DNA of 29,395 nt from the NCBI GenBank assembly GCA_039797965.1, contig JBDKGX010000024.1, positions 1 to 29,395 of the forward strand, written 5' to 3'. The notes under the pieces were generated by a model, which saw only the letters and a program-made list of their open reading frames with translations, did no database searches and was not told the DNA's origin. Origin of the DNA: Thiofilum sp039797965. GTDB lineage: Bacteria > Pseudomonadota > Gammaproteobacteria > Thiotrichales > Thiotrichaceae. A program made the translations under genes and the position numbers. Below are positions 23,135 through 29,344 of this stretch, piece by piece. How positions within the stretch are numbered: position 1 is the first letter of the stretch; each line of letters begins with the position of its first letter.

Positions 23135-24238
23135 TTAAGTATTAAGTAAGGCACGTCGTTGCCGAAATACAATCGGTTTACTCGGCGTTTGTACTAAGTA
23201 GTCAGTATTAATCGCTTGAGTAATCAAATGATGGTGCGGTGACTTAGCACAGGTCGGGTCGGCTTGAGTGGCATCACCCAACAATTTAAAGGCCTGACAA
23301 TGGCAGCCACCAAAGTCTTTTTCGCGCTCGTCACAAGTCTTACAAGGTTCTTTCATCCAGTTTTCACCTCGAAAGAAATTAAAACCTTGTGATTGATACC
23401 AAATCCATTCAATGGAATGGTCACGCACATTAGGTAACTCTAAATTCGGTAGGCTACGGGCTGAATGGCAGGGCAATGCTAAACCATCGGGTGCTACCGC
23501 TAAAAACACCCGACCCCAGCCCCCTACACAAGCTTTGGGGCGATTTTCATAATAGTCAGGGACTACATAATAAATCCGCATTTTGCCCTTGAGTTTTTCT
23601 TGATATTCGTGGGCAATGCGTTCAGCTTCTTGGACTTGGGCTTTAGAGGGTAATAGGTGATCGCGATTAACTAGCGCCCAGCCTTCATATTGAGCGGTTG
23701 CTAATTCTACATAATCAGCTTGTAATTCAGCTGCTAAATCCAGCATTTGTCGGACACGACCAATATTTTGGCGATGAATCACAAAGCACAACACCATAGG
23801 ATAGCCATGAGCTTTTACAGCTCGTGCCATTGCCAATTTATGTTCAAACGAACTAGTACCCGCCAAATAATCATTTAACACCGTATCATCGGCTTGAAAG
23901 CTGACTTGAATGTGATCCAGTCCAAGCTCACGAAATTGCGCAACTCGCTCCTCATCCATACCTATGCCAGAAGTAATCAAATTAGAGTAATAACCTAAGC
24001 GTCTGGCTTCACCAATAAGGATTTCTAAATCTTTACGAACTAAAGGTTCGCCCCCCGAAAACCCTAATTGTGCTGCACCGATTTGGCGGGCTTCATGGAG
24101 TACTTTTAGCCATCCCTCGGTGTCCAGTTCATCTTTTTTCGGCACTAGGTCTAAGGGGTTGCTACAGTAGGGACATTGGAGTGGGCACGAGTGAGTAACT
24201 TCGGCTAGTAGCCATAAAGGGGGCGGAATTTTAGACAT
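23135..24238 (-). CDS. pqqE: PqqA peptide cyclase (radical SAM) PqqE
   Basis: 367 residues from the ATG at 24238, inside the 3' end of pqqD (8-base overlap); a TTG seven codons upstream is rejected. The radical SAM cluster is CPLQCPYC (C18, C22, C25) followed by SNPLDLVPKKDEL, typical of PqqE. The C-terminal auxiliary cluster cysteines are visible in ALPCHSARSLP and CKTCDEREKDFGGCHC, plus a late cysteine in ADPTCAKS. PqqE joins the Glu and Tyr side chains of PqqA, the first step of pyrroloquinoline quinone synthesis. It is the last gene of the operon here. Confidence 0.96.
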   Translation of the reverse strand: MSKIPPPLWLLAEVTHSCPLQCPYCSNPLDLVPKKDELDTEGWLKVLHEARQIGAAQLGFSGGEPLVRKDLEILIGEARRLGYYSNLITSGIGMDEERVAQFRELGLDHIQVSFQADDTVLNDYLAGTSSFEHKLAMARAVKAHGYPMVLCFVIHRQNIGRVRQMLDLAAELQADYVELATAQYEGWALVNRDHLLPSKAQVQEAERIAHEYQEKLKGKMRIYYVVPDYYENRPKACVGGWGRVFLAVAPDGLALPCHSARSLPNLELPNVRDHSIEWIWYQSQGFNFFRGENWMKEPCKTCDEREKDFGGCHCQAFKLLGDATQADPTCAKSPHHHLITQAINTDYLVQTPSKPIVFRQRRALLNT

Positions 24239-24497
24239 AGCGTACCCAACCTCGCTCAATCGCTTCAGTAACTAAAGCCGTTACATCGTTTAATAATTCC
24301 TCAGTTTCGTATTCGGTTTCTAGTTGAGTGGCTATTTCGGCTAGTGAGTACTCACCCGTGCATTTAGCCAAAATGGCTGAGGCACTGTCATTGAGCTTAA
24401 CCATGCCTTCTGGATAAAGGAGTACGTGATTTTCTTGAATCGGTTCCCACTGTAGACGGTAGCCTAGTGCTAATTGAGGTTTGAGTTCTGTAGTCAT
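24231..24497 (-). CDS. pqqD: PQQ peptide chaperone PqqD
   Basis: 88 residues from the ATG at 24497, with a strong GGAGG ribosome site inside the pqqC end. A longer frame to 24581 would add a cysteine-rich leader (MCCGRCWMRC), which is only an out-of-frame reading of pqqC. The protein has the PqqD pattern GYRLQWEPIQENHVLLYPEG, then MVKLNDSASAILAKCTGEYS. PqqD binds the PqqA peptide and presents it to PqqE. The overlap with pqqE fits a 1:1 complex. In some bacteria pqqC and pqqD are fused; here they are separate, with a single base between stop and start. Confidence 0.94.
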   Translation of the reverse strand: MTTELKPQLALGYRLQWEPIQENHVLLYPEGMVKLNDSASAILAKCTGEYSLAEIATQLETEYETEELLNDVTALVTEAIERGWVRYV

Positions 24498-24498
24498 C

Positions 24499-25230
24499 TT
24501 AATCCTCCGCCACATTAAAGTAGGGTGGCATGTGTTGGATATAAGCAAGATACATCGCATCCAACATCGTCCACAGCACATCTAGTTTAAACTTAACAAT
24601 CTGTAGGGCGCGTCGTTGTTGTTCAGCCGTAGTGAAATGAGCGAGGGTGAGCGCTAGACCGTGATCAACGTCTCGATGTGCTTCGGTCAGACGATTACGA
24701 AAGTACTGTAAGCCTTCTTGCTTAACCCAAGGGTAATGATCAGGCCAACTTTTCAAACGCTGTTTGTGAGCCGTGGGGGCAAACAATTCTGTTAAAGATG
24801 AACACACACCCTCTTGCCAAGAAGCATGATGGACAAAGTTTAAATAGGCCTCAACTGCAAAGCGTACTCCGGGCAATACATGACATTGATCCCAGAGTTC
24901 ATCACGGGGTACGCCACAAGCTTCACCGAGTTGTAGCCATGCTTCAATCCCACCATCAGAAATATGCCCTGCCGCAGGTCCGCCATCATGATCAAGAATA
25001 CGTTGAATCCATACCCGACGAATGTCACGGTCAGGGCAATTCATGAGCAAAGCCGCATCTTTACGTGGAATGGTGACTTGATAGTAAAAGCGATTAGCCA
25101 CCCAGCCTTTGAGTTGTTCAGAGGTGAGTTTGCCTTCATACATCATTTGCTGAAAAGGATGATGAATATGATAGTACTTACCTAAAGAGCGTAATTGCTG
25201 TTCAAATTCGGCTGGAGTCCATGGGGTCAT
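24499..25230 (-). CDS. pqqC: Pyrroloquinoline-quinone synthase PqqC
   Basis: 243 residues, near the usual 250. It catalyses the final ring closure and eight-electron oxidation to PQQ, without a metal or cofactor. The family sequence is clear: YYHIHHPFQQMMYEGKLT near the start, WVANRFYYQVTIPRKDAALL, ILDHDGGPAAGHISDGGIEA (with conserved His and Gly), and LTEAHRDVDHGLALTL near the C-terminus. The start is 3 bases after the pqqB stop, with GGAG about ten bases upstream. Confidence 0.96.
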   Translation of the reverse strand: MTPWTPAEFEQQLRSLGKYYHIHHPFQQMMYEGKLTSEQLKGWVANRFYYQVTIPRKDAALLMNCPDRDIRRVWIQRILDHDGGPAAGHISDGGIEAWLQLGEACGVPRDELWDQCHVLPGVRFAVEAYLNFVHHASWQEGVCSSLTELFAPTAHKQRLKSWPDHYPWVKQEGLQYFRNRLTEAHRDVDHGLALTLAHFTTAEQQRRALQIVKFKLDVLWTMLDAMYLAYIQHMPPYFNVAED

Positions 25231-25233
25231 GCT

Positions 25234-26151
25234 TTAAAGCTCCACTAGTAAACCATCAAACGCTACTTCTATACCCGCTTCAGTGAGTGTGGCGCGTTCG
25301 CTGGAGTTGTCATCCAAAATGGGGTTGGTGTTATTAATGTGAATTAAAATCTTGCGAGGCTGAGTAAAGGGTTCTAAGTACTCGATCATTCCCCCTTTAC
25401 CTGATTGGGGAAGATGTCCCATCTCTCGTGCCATTTTAGTCCCTACTTTACGGAGCGACATTTCGTCATCTGTCCAGCAAGTACCATCGACTAGCACACA
25501 ACTGGCATTAGCAAAGTAAGGGTGCAAATGCTCTTCAATCAGCCCTAGACCTGGCGCATAAAATAATTTGCCGCCCGTACTTAAATCCTCAAACCAAAAA
25601 CCAATATTATCACCTTGGTTAGGGTTATTACGGTGCGGAGAGTAGGGAGGGGCTTTACTACTTAATGCTACGGCAGTAATCCGTAAGCTCTCAAACCCTT
25701 TAACGCTAAAGTACTCATTATTAAGCGGCAGAGTGTGGCGATTAACGCCGCAGTAATGCTCCAACATAGTCAATACTGGAAAGCCTGTGGTTAAGTCCTC
25801 ATAGACGCTATCCGTACAGTACAAGTCTAAAGGTTGTTTGCTCTCACGCAGAATCAAGAGTCCAGTGGTATGGTCAATTTGGCTATCGGCTAACAGTACC
25901 GCATGAATACCCGTATCACGTAATGCTCGTTCTGGCTGCAAATAGTGATGCAAGGTATTGAGTTGAGTACGAATATCGGGTGAGGCATTAATGAGTAGCC
26001 AATTTACCTTATCTAAGGACACCGCAATAGAAGATTGGGTACGAGGTTGAGCTTGAATAGTGCCGTGACGTACACCAGTACACATCGGACAATTACAATT
26101 CCACTGCGGGAAACCACCGCCCGCAGCAGAGCCTAAGACCAGAATAAACAA
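25234..26151 (-). CDS. pqqB: PqqB, metallo-beta-lactamase-fold PQQ biosynthesis protein (TTG start)
   Basis: 305 residues beginning MFILVLGSAAGGGFPQWNCN, matching the normal PqqB N-terminus exactly in length. The start codon must be TTG (26149-26151): the in-frame triplets upstream are GCC and then the pqqA stop TAA, so no ATG is possible. The cysteine site WNCNCPMC and the metal region LLADSQIDHTTGL are intact. PqqB hydroxylates the diamino-acid intermediate in PQQ synthesis. The rare start and its 3-base distance from the pqqA stop suggest translation by reinitiation and low output relative to pqqA. Confidence 0.94.
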   Translation of the reverse strand: MFILVLGSAAGGGFPQWNCNCPMCTGVRHGTIQAQPRTQSSIAVSLDKVNWLLINASPDIRTQLNTLHHYLQPERALRDTGIHAVLLADSQIDHTTGLLILRESKQPLDLYCTDSVYEDLTTGFPVLTMLEHYCGVNRHTLPLNNEYFSVKGFESLRITAVALSSKAPPYSPHRNNPNQGDNIGFWFEDLSTGGKLFYAPGLGLIEEHLHPYFANASCVLVDGTCWTDDEMSLRKVGTKMAREMGHLPQSGKGGMIEYLEPFTQPRKILIHINNTNPILDDNSSERATLTEAGIEVAFDGLLVEL

Positions 26152-26154
26152 GGC

Positions 26155-26241
26155 TTAGCGATTCATGATGTATAGATTGATTTCAAAGCCATAACGCATT
26201 TCAGTAAAGCTTGGTTTTGACCATTGCATAGACTTTTTCAT
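26155..26241 (-). CDS. pqqA: PQQ precursor peptide PqqA
   Basis: A 28-residue peptide, MKKSMQWSKPSFTEMRYGFE followed by INLYIMNR. The Glu and Tyr that become PQQ are E20 and Y24, in the family pattern E-x-x-x-Y (EINLY), with the usual KPSF and GFE around them and the N-R end. GAGGAG lies at good distance before the ATG (26241). A -10-like TATACT is at 26277-26282 on the minus strand, without a clear -35. There is no hairpin between pqqA and pqqB, unlike operons where pqqA is boosted by a partial terminator. Confidence 0.95.
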   Translation of the reverse strand: MKKSMQWSKPSFTEMRYGFEINLYIMNR

Positions 26242-26508
26242 GGTGGGAACTCCTCTCTGTATGTATTGGAGCTTTCAGTATAGGCAGGGTAGGTTGGAAA
26301 AAGGTTGCCGTTACAAGCTCAAGAAAATTATAAGACGTTCTATGGGGAACCATTTTTGACCATTAGCCTACCGTTAGTAAGTATAGTTATTGTTTATGCA
26401 ACGTTATTTAACTAAATTTTTTAATACTCACTAATTTTTAATACTCACCAACCCCTTGTAACGAGTACTTGAGCCCCTGATTCATAAAACATAATAAAGG
26501 ACATCGCT
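26242..26508. promoter_or_regulatory. pqqA upstream region
   Basis: A 267-base divergent gap between pqqA and the small plus-strand peptide gene. It holds the minus-strand TATACT at 26277-26282, the direct repeat at 26411-26448 and one AGTACT at 26464-26469. The promoter position is uncertain. Confidence 0.45.
26411..26448. repeat. Two tandem copies of ACTAA-T(5-6)-AATACTCAC
   Basis: The 19-20 base unit occurs twice in a row and differs by a single A and one T. It lies in the divergent region between pqqA and the small peptide gene, where direct repeats often serve as regulator sites. No known regulator is recognised. Confidence 0.55.
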
Positions 26509-26658
26509 ATGCCCTCCGTTGAAAAAGTCTGGTGGTTTTTATTAGGCTTAATTGGTCTATTTTTACTACTTATTTTAATTCCTCAAGAGCAACCTCTACC
26601 TAATTCTGGTGTAACTATCATTTCAGATACTCACTATCAGCCTAAAACTCTTCAATAA
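26509..26658 (+). CDS. Small single-span membrane peptide, 49 residues
   Basis: A 49-codon frame with AAAGGA seven bases before the ATG. The peptide has a short charged N-terminus (MPSVEK), one strongly hydrophobic segment (VWWFLLGLIGLFLLLILI, 7-24) and a polar tail rich in Q, P, T and S. This layout is that of small inner-membrane proteins. I recognise no family. It stands between the pqq operon and the Rieske/xerD pair, opposite in direction to pqqA. Real expression is not certain, but the ribosome site and clean membrane segment argue for it. Confidence 0.55.
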   Translation: MPSVEKVWWFLLGLIGLFLLLILIPQEQPLPNSGVTIISDTHYQPKTLQ

Positions 26659-26704
26659 TAGACTAGGGCAATATTAAATTATGCTTCTAATTGTCATAGA
26701 GCGG

Positions 26705-26752
26705 AGCTTAATTATAGTGTCTTGTTGCGTTAAGCTGAGCACAAATTAAGCT
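26705..26752. repeat. Inverted repeat AGCTTAATT ... AATTAAGCT
   Basis: Nine-base arms at 26705-26713 and 26744-26752 are exact complements with a 30-base loop. A further TTAAGCT at 26730-26736 could compete for the left arm. It lies just upstream of the Rieske gene and could shape its leader or end the upstream transcript. No T-run follows. Confidence 0.4.
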
Positions 26753-26770
26753 TTCGTGTGGGAGTGATCT

Positions 26771-27112
26771 ATGTGGCATCGCATCAATACTTCTGATGAC
26801 TTGGGGGCTTATCAGAGTTATGGTTTTGAAATTATACAAGACGGTAAGGTGATTGAGGGTTTTTTAGTAAAAAATTCCCAAGGTCAATGGGTTGCCTATA
26901 AAAACTCATGTCCCCATCAATATTTGCCACTAAATTGGAATTCCCATCAATTTTTAGATAAAAATAGCGAATTTATCGTTTGTGCGATGCATTTGGCGCT
27001 ATTTGACCCTAATTCGGGTATCTGTCTTTCTGGGCCATGTGTAGGAAAGTTCTTGACATCACTACCCATTAAAATTGTAGATAATGTACTATGGGCGTGG
27101 ATTGATTCTTGA
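26771..27112 (+). CDS. Small Rieske-type [2Fe-2S] protein
   Basis: 113 residues. The Rieske ligands are present: SCPHQYLPLNW supplies the first Cys and His, and VCAMHLALFDPNSGICLSGP supplies the second Cys and His (C-x-H ... C-x2-H), separated by about 26 residues. The domain fills the whole protein, like NirD-type and stand-alone ferredoxin proteins of the Rieske superfamily. There is no signal peptide, so it is cytoplasmic. The electron partner is unknown and no oxygenase lies beside it. A GGAG ribosome site precedes the ATG, and xerD starts 11 bases after its stop. Confidence 0.85.
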   Translation: MWHRINTSDDLGAYQSYGFEIIQDGKVIEGFLVKNSQGQWVAYKNSCPHQYLPLNWNSHQFLDKNSEFIVCAMHLALFDPNSGICLSGPCVGKFLTSLPIKIVDNVLWAWIDS

Positions 27113-27123
27113 GATAACTCTGT

Positions 27124-28056
27124 ATGGATACACCGCTAAATTTTCCAAAGATCAAGCCACAGTGCCAACAACAAATACGAATCGATCAATTCCTTGATAG
27201 TATTTGGGCTGAACGTGGTGTGAGTCGTAATACGCTGGAGGCGTATGAACGGGATTTACGTAGTTTATGTGCTTGGCTCAATGACCAAAGCAAAAGCTTA
27301 GAAAGTGCACAACGCGAGGATTTGTTAGAGTTTTTAAGCTTTAAAGTACATCAAGGTGCGAAAGCATCCAGTAATGCGCGTTTATTATCTAGCTTAAGAC
27401 GTTTTTACCGTTATTTATTACATCTTAATCTTATTGACGCAGACCCTACTGCTTTAATTGAATCACCTCGCCAAGGTCGAGTACTGCCTGGTACATTGAC
27501 CGAAATTGAGGTGGAAAAATTATTGCGAGTACCTGATATTACCCATCCGTTGGGTATTCGGGATCGAGCTATGTTGGAGTTACTTTACGCCACGGGTTTA
27601 CGAGTTTCTGAGTTAGTTACTATTCGTCAGGATGAAATCTCTCTCGAACAAGGAGTCGTTCGTATTATTGGTAAAGGACGTAAAGAGCGTCTAGTACCTA
27701 TGGGAGAGGAGGCGATGCAGTGGCTAGTTCAGTATTTGCGTGAAGCTCGTGAGGAACTTATGCAAGGTAAGGGTTTTTGCGAGCAAATGTTTATTACTAG
27801 TCGTGGGGCAGGCATGACACGGCAGGCTTTTTGGTATGCAATTAAACGCTATGCCGCCACTGCCAATATTCATAAAGATATTTCTCCTCATACGTTACGT
27901 CATGCCTTTGCTACTCATTTATTAAATCATGGCGCGAACTTGCGAGTGGTACAACTACTCTTAGGTCATAGCGATTTGTCGACTACGCAGATTTATACTC
28001 ATGTGGCACAAAGTCGTTTACAAGAGCTACATCGTAAACATCACCCGCGTGGGTAA
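27124..28056 (+). CDS. xerD: Site-specific tyrosine recombinase XerD
   Basis: 310 residues. The N-terminal SAM-like core-binding domain (SRNTLEAYERDLRSL) is followed by the catalytic domain with R160 (ATGLRVSELV), K184 (GKGRKERLVP), H256 and R259 (HTLRHAFATHLL), H282 (LGHSDLSTTQIYTH) and nucleophile Y291. With XerC it resolves chromosome dimers at dif. XerD fits better than XerC by the HPLGIRDRAMLELLYATG block and the GVVRIIGKG motif. It is a housekeeping recombinase, not a phage integrase: there is no tRNA or phage gene next to it. Confidence 0.93.
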   Translation: MDTPLNFPKIKPQCQQQIRIDQFLDSIWAERGVSRNTLEAYERDLRSLCAWLNDQSKSLESAQREDLLEFLSFKVHQGAKASSNARLLSSLRRFYRYLLHLNLIDADPTALIESPRQGRVLPGTLTEIEVEKLLRVPDITHPLGIRDRAMLELLYATGLRVSELVTIRQDEISLEQGVVRIIGKGRKERLVPMGEEAMQWLVQYLREAREELMQGKGFCEQMFITSRGAGMTRQAFWYAIKRYAATANIHKDISPHTLRHAFATHLLNHGANLRVVQLLLGHSDLSTTQIYTHVAQSRLQELHRKHHPRG

Positions 28057-28073
28057 TTAATGTACTCAAACTA

Positions 28074-28130
28074 GTAAGCATGTTATGGTAAGTAGCGCAT
28101 AAAAATGCCAACTTATAACAATATGCTTAC
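28074..28130 (+). terminator. Imperfect inverted repeat after xerD
   Basis: GTAAGCATGTTAT near 28074-28086 faces ATAACAATATGCTTAC near 28115-28130, an imperfect long stem with gaps. It follows the xerD stop by 17 bases and precedes AAAATTTATT. It could be a terminator or a control element of dsbC. Confidence 0.4.
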
Positions 28131-28167
28131 AAAATTTATTTAAATTTGTCTGGAATTTACGATTATT

Positions 28168-29034
28168 ATGTCAAAACATTTAGTGTTAGCAGCTCTATTA
28201 AGTGCTGCACTGGCAACACAAGCATGGGCTGAGGACAAACCGACAACTGCACCCGCTGCCGCCCCAGTTGCTGAAGTACCTAAAGCAACTGAAGCCAAAG
28301 CAGAGGTATCCTCTGAAGCTTCAGAAGCCAAAGCTGAAGAAGTTAAAACTCAAGTAGATCCTACTATTTCAGCCGATACAGCTAAACAAATTACGGAAAA
28401 GCTCAAGCCTTTGTTTGGTTCAGCACCTGATAGTATTAAACCTAGCCAAATTACTGGGGTTTACGCAGTCAGTTTTGGTATGGAGTTACTGTATACCAAT
28501 GCAGATGGTCGCTATGTGTTTAGCGGTGATCTAATCGACACTCAAACTCGTTCTAACTTATCAGAACATGCACGTGCCTCCGGTCGCAAAGCCATTATGG
28601 ATAAAGCAGACGCTAGCAAAACCATTACTTTTAAAGCCAAAGGTGAAGAAAAGCACGTGATGTCTGTATTCACGGATGTTTCATGCCCCTATTGTGTAAA
28701 ACTACATCATGAAGTACCCAAACTGAATGAGATGGGTGTAACAGTACATTACTACGCTTATCCGCGTGCAGGTGTGGGTTCTGGCCCTTATAAAGAAATG
28801 GTTTCAGCATGGTGCAGTACCGATAGCCAAAAAGCGATTGTCGAGTTAATGGATGGCAAAACCATTGACCCCAAAGACTGTACCAATCCTGTAGCGGATC
28901 ATTATGCTTTAGGTCAAAAAGTAGGGGTGAATGGTACACCTGCCATTGTGACTCAAGATGGGGTTATGATTGCAGGTTTCCGCCCTGCACAAGAAATGTT
29001 TGAGGCATTAGAAGAAAGTAAGGTAGCTCAATAG
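28168..29034 (+). CDS. dsbC: Disulfide isomerase of DsbC type
   Basis: 288 residues. A Sec signal peptide (HLVLAALLSAALATQAWA) is followed by a low-complexity Ala/Glu/Lys stretch (about 22-62) not present in E. coli DsbC. Next come the N-terminal dimerisation domain (near 70-130) and the thioredoxin-fold domain with the redox motif SCPYCVKLHHE (C173, C176). A second cysteine pair (C216, C238) and the cis-proline GVNGTPAIV (P258) are typical of DsbC. It acts in the periplasm on wrong disulfides and might serve the cysteine-containing DUF4360 proteins, though this is only an idea. It is not in an obvious operon. Confidence 0.9.
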   Translation: MSKHLVLAALLSAALATQAWAEDKPTTAPAAAPVAEVPKATEAKAEVSSEASEAKAEEVKTQVDPTISADTAKQITEKLKPLFGSAPDSIKPSQITGVYAVSFGMELLYTNADGRYVFSGDLIDTQTRSNLSEHARASGRKAIMDKADASKTITFKAKGEEKHVMSVFTDVSCPYCVKLHHEVPKLNEMGVTVHYYAYPRAGVGSGPYKEMVSAWCSTDSQKAIVELMDGKTIDPKDCTNPVADHYALGQKVGVNGTPAIVTQDGVMIAGFRPAQEMFEALEESKVAQ

Positions 29035-29059
29035 CCTTCTGTTCATTTGATCAATCCGC

Positions 29060-29065
29060 TATACT
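29060..29065 (+). promoter_or_regulatory. Candidate -10 TATACT for the glycine riboswitch transcript
   Basis: TATACT lies 18 bases upstream of the first aptamer helix. Only a poor -35 (TTCTGT at 29037-29042, 17-base spacer) accompanies it. It begins 26 bases after the dsbC stop, so the gcv transcript may start here. Confidence 0.4.
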
Positions 29066-29082
29066 CCAGCGCTTAACAGTAG

Positions 29083-29278
29083 GCAAGCAGAAGAGACTCT
29101 CTTAAAAGAGAGCACCGAAGGCGCAATTTCCGCCCGGAAACGCTCAGGTAAAAGGACTGTTTGCTAATCACGTTTTGTATCTAAAGCGTGTAAGTTAACT
29201 CTGGAGAGCAGTGCAACCGCACTCACCGAAGGGTAGTAACTGTAAATTTACAGGAATCTCTCAGGTATCAGGACAGAG
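29083..29278 (+). ncRNA. Tandem glycine riboswitch
   Basis: Two aptamers in series. The first is closed by GCAAGCAG (29083-29090) with CTGTTTGC (29157-29164) and contains the conserved CACCGAAGGCGCAA and CTCAGGTAAAAGGACTG. The second is closed by CTCTG (29199-29203) with CAGAG (29274-29278) and contains GGAGAGCAG, CACCGAAGGG and CTCAGGTATCAGGACAGAG. These are hallmarks of the glycine riboswitch, which turns on glycine cleavage genes when glycine is high. The last helix shares its final G with the base of the terminator stem, so ligand binding and termination compete. gcvT begins 66 bases later. Confidence 0.95.
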
Positions 29279-29327
29279 GGGCGGCAAGTACTTCATAAAA
29301 CAGTACTTGCCGCCCCTTTTGTTTTTT
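29278..29327 (+). terminator. Expression-platform terminator of the glycine riboswitch
   Basis: GGGGCGGCAAGTACT (29278-29292) and AGTACTTGCCGCCCC (29302-29316) form a perfect 15-base-pair stem, followed by TTTTG and six T. Very stable, and both arms carry the AGTACT word. In the absence of glycine it should end transcription before gcvT. Confidence 0.93.
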
Positions 29328-29344
29328 GGCTTTGGGAGATTGCA

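Larger units (their letters stand above)
210..29307. repeat. AGTACT, highly iterated palindrome across the window
   Basis: A hand count finds about 74 copies of AGTACT in the 29.4 kb, against about 7 expected for a six-base word at equal base use. Examples: 210-215, 8034-8045 and 9699-9710 (both tandem AGTACTAGTACT), 12617-12622, 16754-16759 and 29286-29291. Flanks are often A or G on the left and T or C on the right. Copies occur in both orientations of genes, in all codon phases (Ser-Thr, Lys/Glu-Tyr-Ser, Val-Leu) and in intergenic hairpins. This is not explained by protein sequence. Confidence 0.8.

Noticed and set aside
24498..24581. Cysteine-rich N-terminal extension of PqqD (MCCGRCWMRC)
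   Set aside because: It is an out-of-frame reading of the pqqC 3' end. The ATG at 24497 has a GGAGG site and gives the family length.
27124..28056. xerD as a phage or island integrase
   Set aside because: No tRNA, att repeats or phage genes are beside it. Length and motifs match the housekeeping XerD.
210..29307. AGTACT as a DNA-uptake sequence
   Set aside because: Known uptake words (Neisseria, Haemophilus) are longer and non-palindromic. A six-base palindrome gives no strand direction, though a role in uptake is not formally excluded.
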